A DNA stretch of 9,063 bases from the NCBI GenBank assembly GCA_038745625.1, contig JBCDLG010000115.1, positions 1 through 9,063 on the forward strand. Reading direction: 5' to 3'. Within the stretch, counting starts at the first letter, position 1. Every line of letters begins with the position of its first letter. The notes beneath the pieces were generated by a model. The model was not told where the DNA came from. It searched no databases and saw only the letters and a list, made by a program, of their open reading frames with translations. Origin of the DNA: Parvularcula sp038745625 (lineage in GTDB: Bacteria > Pseudomonadota > Alphaproteobacteria > Caulobacterales > Parvularculaceae). Below are positions 7,110 through 9,063 of the stretch, in pieces. Both the position numbers and the translations under genes were made by a program.

Positions 7110-8180
7110 ATGGCGAGAGACTTTAAAGTAGTGGACGGCGGAATGGACAAGGCAAAGGCCCTCGAGGCAGCGCTTTCTCAGATCGATAAGGCCTTCGGCA
7201 AGGGCTCAGTGATGCGGCTTGGGGGCAAAGATGCGATCGTGCAGATCGAATCAGTCTCGACGGGCTCCTTAGGGCTCGACATCGCGCTGGGCATTGGTGG
7301 TCTTCCCAAGGGCCGCATCATCGAGATTTATGGGCCTGAAAGTTCGGGCAAAACGACCCTGGCGCTGCATGTGGTCTCGGAGACCCAGAAGCAGGGCGGC
7401 ACCGCGGCCTTTATCGATGCCGAGCATGCGCTCGATCCGAGCTATGCGAACAAGCTGGGTGTCGACCTTGATGAGCTTTTGATCTCGCAGCCGGATACCG
7501 GTGAGCAGTCGCTGGAGATCGCGGACACTTTGGTGCGCTCGGGCGCTGTCGATGTCTTGGTGATTGATTCGGTCGCCGCGCTGACGCCGCGGGCAGAGCT
7601 TGAGGGCGATATGGGCGACAGCCTGCCGGGTCTTCAGGCCCGTTTGATGAGCCAAGCGCTGCGCAAGCTGACGGGTTCGATTTCGCGGTCCAACACGCTG
7701 GTGATTTTCATCAATCAGATTCGCATGAAAATCGGTGTGATGTTTGGCTCACCCGAGACAACGACCGGCGGCAACGCGCTCAAATTCTATTCAAGTGTGC
7801 GCCTCGATATTCGCCGAATCGGCGCGATCAAACAGCGTGACGAGGTGATCGGGAATCAGACCCGGGTCAAAGTCGTGAAGAACAAAGTCGCGCCGCCCTT
7901 CAAACAGGTGGAGTTCGATATTCTTTATGGGGAGGGCATTTCGAAGGCCGGTGAATTGATCGACCTCGGCGTCTTGGGGAATGTCATCGAGAAATCGGGC
8001 AGTTGGTACAGCTACAATTCTGAACGGATTGGTCAGGGCCGGGAAAATGCTAAGCAATTTCTGCGTGATCACCCCGATGTTGCGAATGAGATTGAAACGC
8101 AGATTCGCGCCAGCGCAGGCCTCATCGGCGAAGATATGCTGGTTGGCCCCGATACGGATGATGACTCCGCAACCGCTTAG
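7110..8180 (+). CDS. recA: Recombinase RecA
   Basis: A 356-residue RecA, full length. It forms filaments on single-stranded DNA, drives ATP-dependent strand exchange, and as a co-protease triggers LexA self-cleavage in the SOS response. Walker A is GPESSGKT at 75-82 and Walker B is VLVIDS at 149-154. The DNA-binding loop L1 lies at EGDMGDSLPG, and L2 at MFGSPETTTGGNALKF follows the conserved INQIRMKIG. The C-terminus is acidic (DTDDDSATA), as in other RecA proteins. I chose ATG 7110 (MARDFKVVDGGMDKAKALEAAL) because it gives the family length and AGAGG lies about 11 bases ahead; that spacing is long, so ATG 7143 (MDKAKALEAAL) cannot be excluded. The frame upstream to 7035 would run through the SOS box and is not coding. 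The gene is divergent from the small protein-asmA pair and is followed after 100 bases by nuoJ. Confidence 0.98.
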   Translation: MARDFKVVDGGMDKAKALEAALSQIDKAFGKGSVMRLGGKDAIVQIESVSTGSLGLDIALGIGGLPKGRIIEIYGPESSGKTTLALHVVSETQKQGGTAAFIDAEHALDPSYANKLGVDLDELLISQPDTGEQSLEIADTLVRSGAVDVLVIDSVAALTPRAELEGDMGDSLPGLQARLMSQALRKLTGSISRSNTLVIFINQIRMKIGVMFGSPETTTGGNALKFYSSVRLDIRRIGAIKQRDEVIGNQTRVKVVKNKVAPPFKQVEFDILYGEGISKAGELIDLGVLGNVIEKSGSWYSYNSERIGQGRENAKQFLRDHPDVANEIETQIRASAGLIGEDMLVGPDTDDDSATA

Positions 8181-8182
8181 GG

Positions 8183-8191
8183 TGCTATAGC
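8183..8191 (+). promoter_or_regulatory. Possible extended -10 promoter for nuoJ
   Basis: TGCTATAGC, starting two bases after the recA stop, reads as a TGN-extended -10 element (TATAGC). It is also part of the 10-bp palindrome TGCTATAGCA (8183-8192). A weak -35 (ATGACT, 8161-8166) sits inside recA at 19 bases. If real, the nuo genes need not depend on recA transcription. Between here and the nuoJ ribosome site I see only another small palindrome, GCGCTAGCGC (8244-8253), and no convincing recA terminator. Confidence 0.35.
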
Positions 8192-8263
8192 AGCGCAGCT
8201 TGCAGAGATCGGCGCGGGCAGGGGTTTTCCTCAATTGGCGATTGCGCTAGCGCCGGTGAATGC

Positions 8264-8271
8264 AAGGGAGG
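8264..8271 (+). promoter_or_regulatory. Ribosome binding site that selects the nuoJ start
   Basis: AAGGGAGG is a strong Shine-Dalgarno sequence 9 bases before ATG 8281. An in-frame ATG at 8260 lies upstream of it and so cannot be the start. Confidence 0.8.
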
Positions 8272-8280
8272 TTCTCTCCC

Positions 8281-8937
8281 ATGCCCCAAGGTCACCTGCT
8301 GTTTATGGGCTTTGCCGATCTCGCTTTCTTCACCTTTGCCGCGACGGCGATCGCTAGCGGCCTCGGTGTCATTCTCGCCCGCAACCCGGTCCATTCCGTG
8401 CTCTGTCTGATCCTCACCTTCATCGCGACGGCGGGGCTCTTTGTTCTGATGGGGGCGGAGTATCTCGCCTTCTTGCTGGTGGTTGTGTACGTCGGCGCGG
8501 TCGCTGTCCTGTTCCTTTTTGTCGTGATGATGCTCGACGTCGATTTCGCTGAATTGCGCGCGGACTATGCCAAATATGCACCCCTCGGCTTGGTCGTGAC
8601 GGTGGCGCTTGTTGTCCAAATCGGCCTGATGGTGGCGGCGTGGCAGATCCCTGACGCTGCCTTGGAAGCGCGCGCCCAGCCGACCAGCGCCATGCAACGG
8701 GCGAGCGGTGAGCCGGCCAACAATGCCGAACAGCTCGGCATGGTTCTTTATACGGAGTATGTCCACTTCTTCCAGATCGCAGGCCTCATTCTGTTGGTCG
8801 CGATGATCGGCGCTATTCTCCTCACCTTCCGCGAGCGCCGCGGCGTGAAGATCCAGGATGTCAGCAAACAGGTCGGACGCACCCGTGACGAGGCCGTCGA
8901 GGTTGTGTCCGTGCCAACAGGTCGGGGGGTCAACTGA
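8281..8937 (+). CDS. nuoJ: NADH-quinone oxidoreductase subunit J
   Basis: A 218-residue inner-membrane subunit of respiratory complex I, which transfers electrons from NADH to quinone and pumps protons. NuoJ sits in the membrane arm at the junction with the quinone module. Five hydrophobic segments are visible, near residues 13-33, 39-57, 61-86, 100-120 and 160-182. The third contains the family signature EYLAFLLVVVYVGAVAVLFL, which forms the helix with the pi-bulge that changes during turnover. A loop of about 35 residues before the last helix and a charged cytoplasmic tail are normal for proteobacteria. The stop overlaps the nuoK ATG, so the pair is coupled. The odd feature is the position: recA, not nuoI, is the upstream neighbour. 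Confidence 0.96.
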   Translation: MPQGHLLFMGFADLAFFTFAATAIASGLGVILARNPVHSVLCLILTFIATAGLFVLMGAEYLAFLLVVVYVGAVAVLFLFVVMMLDVDFAELRADYAKYAPLGLVVTVALVVQIGLMVAAWQIPDAALEARAQPTSAMQRASGEPANNAEQLGMVLYTEYVHFFQIAGLILLVAMIGAILLTFRERRGVKIQDVSKQVGRTRDEAVEVVSVPTGRGVN

Positions 8938-9063
8938 TGGGTTTGTCGAGCTATCTCACAGTCGCGGGGATCCTCTTCGCCATCGGCGTCGCTGGGATTT
9001 TTCTCAATCGCAAGAACGTGATCATCATCCTGATGTCGATCGAGCTGATGCTTCTTGCTGTGA
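8937..9063 (+). CDS. nuoK: NADH-quinone oxidoreductase subunit K, cut by window end
   Basis: The first 42 residues of NuoK, a three-helix membrane subunit of complex I in the MrpC-like class. Translation from ATG 8937 gives MGLSSYLTVAGILFAIGVAG, then a basic loop with Arg25-Lys26, then a second helix containing the SIELM motif. Glu36 in that motif has the same number as the essential membrane glutamate of E. coli NuoK, a proton-path residue. Its ATG overlaps the nuoJ stop by one base (TGATG), with a G-run (8924-8929) as ribosome site 7 bases ahead. The normal length is about 100 residues, so roughly 60 lie beyond the window, where nuoL should follow. Confidence 0.95.
   Translation, partial: MGLSSYLTVAGILFAIGVAGIFLNRKNVIIILMSIELMLLAV

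Noticed and set aside
8244..8253. Palindrome GCGCTAGCGC upstream of nuoJ as an operator or terminator
   Set aside because: It is short, lacks a T-tract and resembles no operator I can name; chance is likely in GC-rich DNA.
8185..8766. Minus-strand open frame (193 codons) opposite nuoJ
   Set aside because: The product is His/Arg/Glu-rich with no domain, and the opposite strand is clearly nuoJ.

Overview
The window is ordinary, dense, GC-rich chromosome from an alphaproteobacterium. I infer this from the alphaproteobacterial style of RecA, NuoJ and NuoK, a direct-repeat LexA-type box (GAAC-N7-GTAC) rather than an E. coli or Bacillus one, and a short conserved protein of a type I know from that class. 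I cannot name the genus. No mobile elements, CRISPR arrays, tRNAs or rRNAs were seen, and no gene-free stretch exceeds about 135 bases.

Layout from left to right. (1) The 3' part of an SAM-dependent methyltransferase gene (+), open at the left edge. (2) A two-gene regulatory operon (+): a BlaI/MecI-type winged-helix repressor overlapping an M56 (BlaR1-type) membrane metalloprotease by 14 bases. A short promoter region in front carries a dyad, CTACACACGTAG, close to the known BlaI operator core, so autorepression is likely. The M56 protein keeps its zinc site but has no penicillin-binding sensor domain. In its place is a roughly 245-residue tail with a proline-rich hinge and a strikingly regular Met/aromatic heptad segment. 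(3) A long-chain acyl-CoA ligase (+) with a GTG start. (4) A perfect 13-bp hairpin that ends both the ligase and the convergent gene. (5) On the minus strand, a 62-residue conserved small protein and an AsmA-family envelope protein, joined by an ATGA overlap. (6) recA (+), divergent from that pair. The shared 135-bp spacer holds a probable LexA box. (7) nuoJ and the start of nuoK (+), complex I membrane subunits, directly after recA. The nuo cluster is therefore separated from nuoI at this point.

Functionally the window mixes signal-controlled gene regulation (BlaI/M56), fatty acid activation, envelope lipid homeostasis (AsmA), DNA repair (RecA) and respiration (Nuo). Only the repressor-protease pair, the small protein-AsmA pair and nuoJ-nuoK look like true transcriptional units. 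The part least explained by known families is the sensor tail of the M56 protein and the signal it reads.
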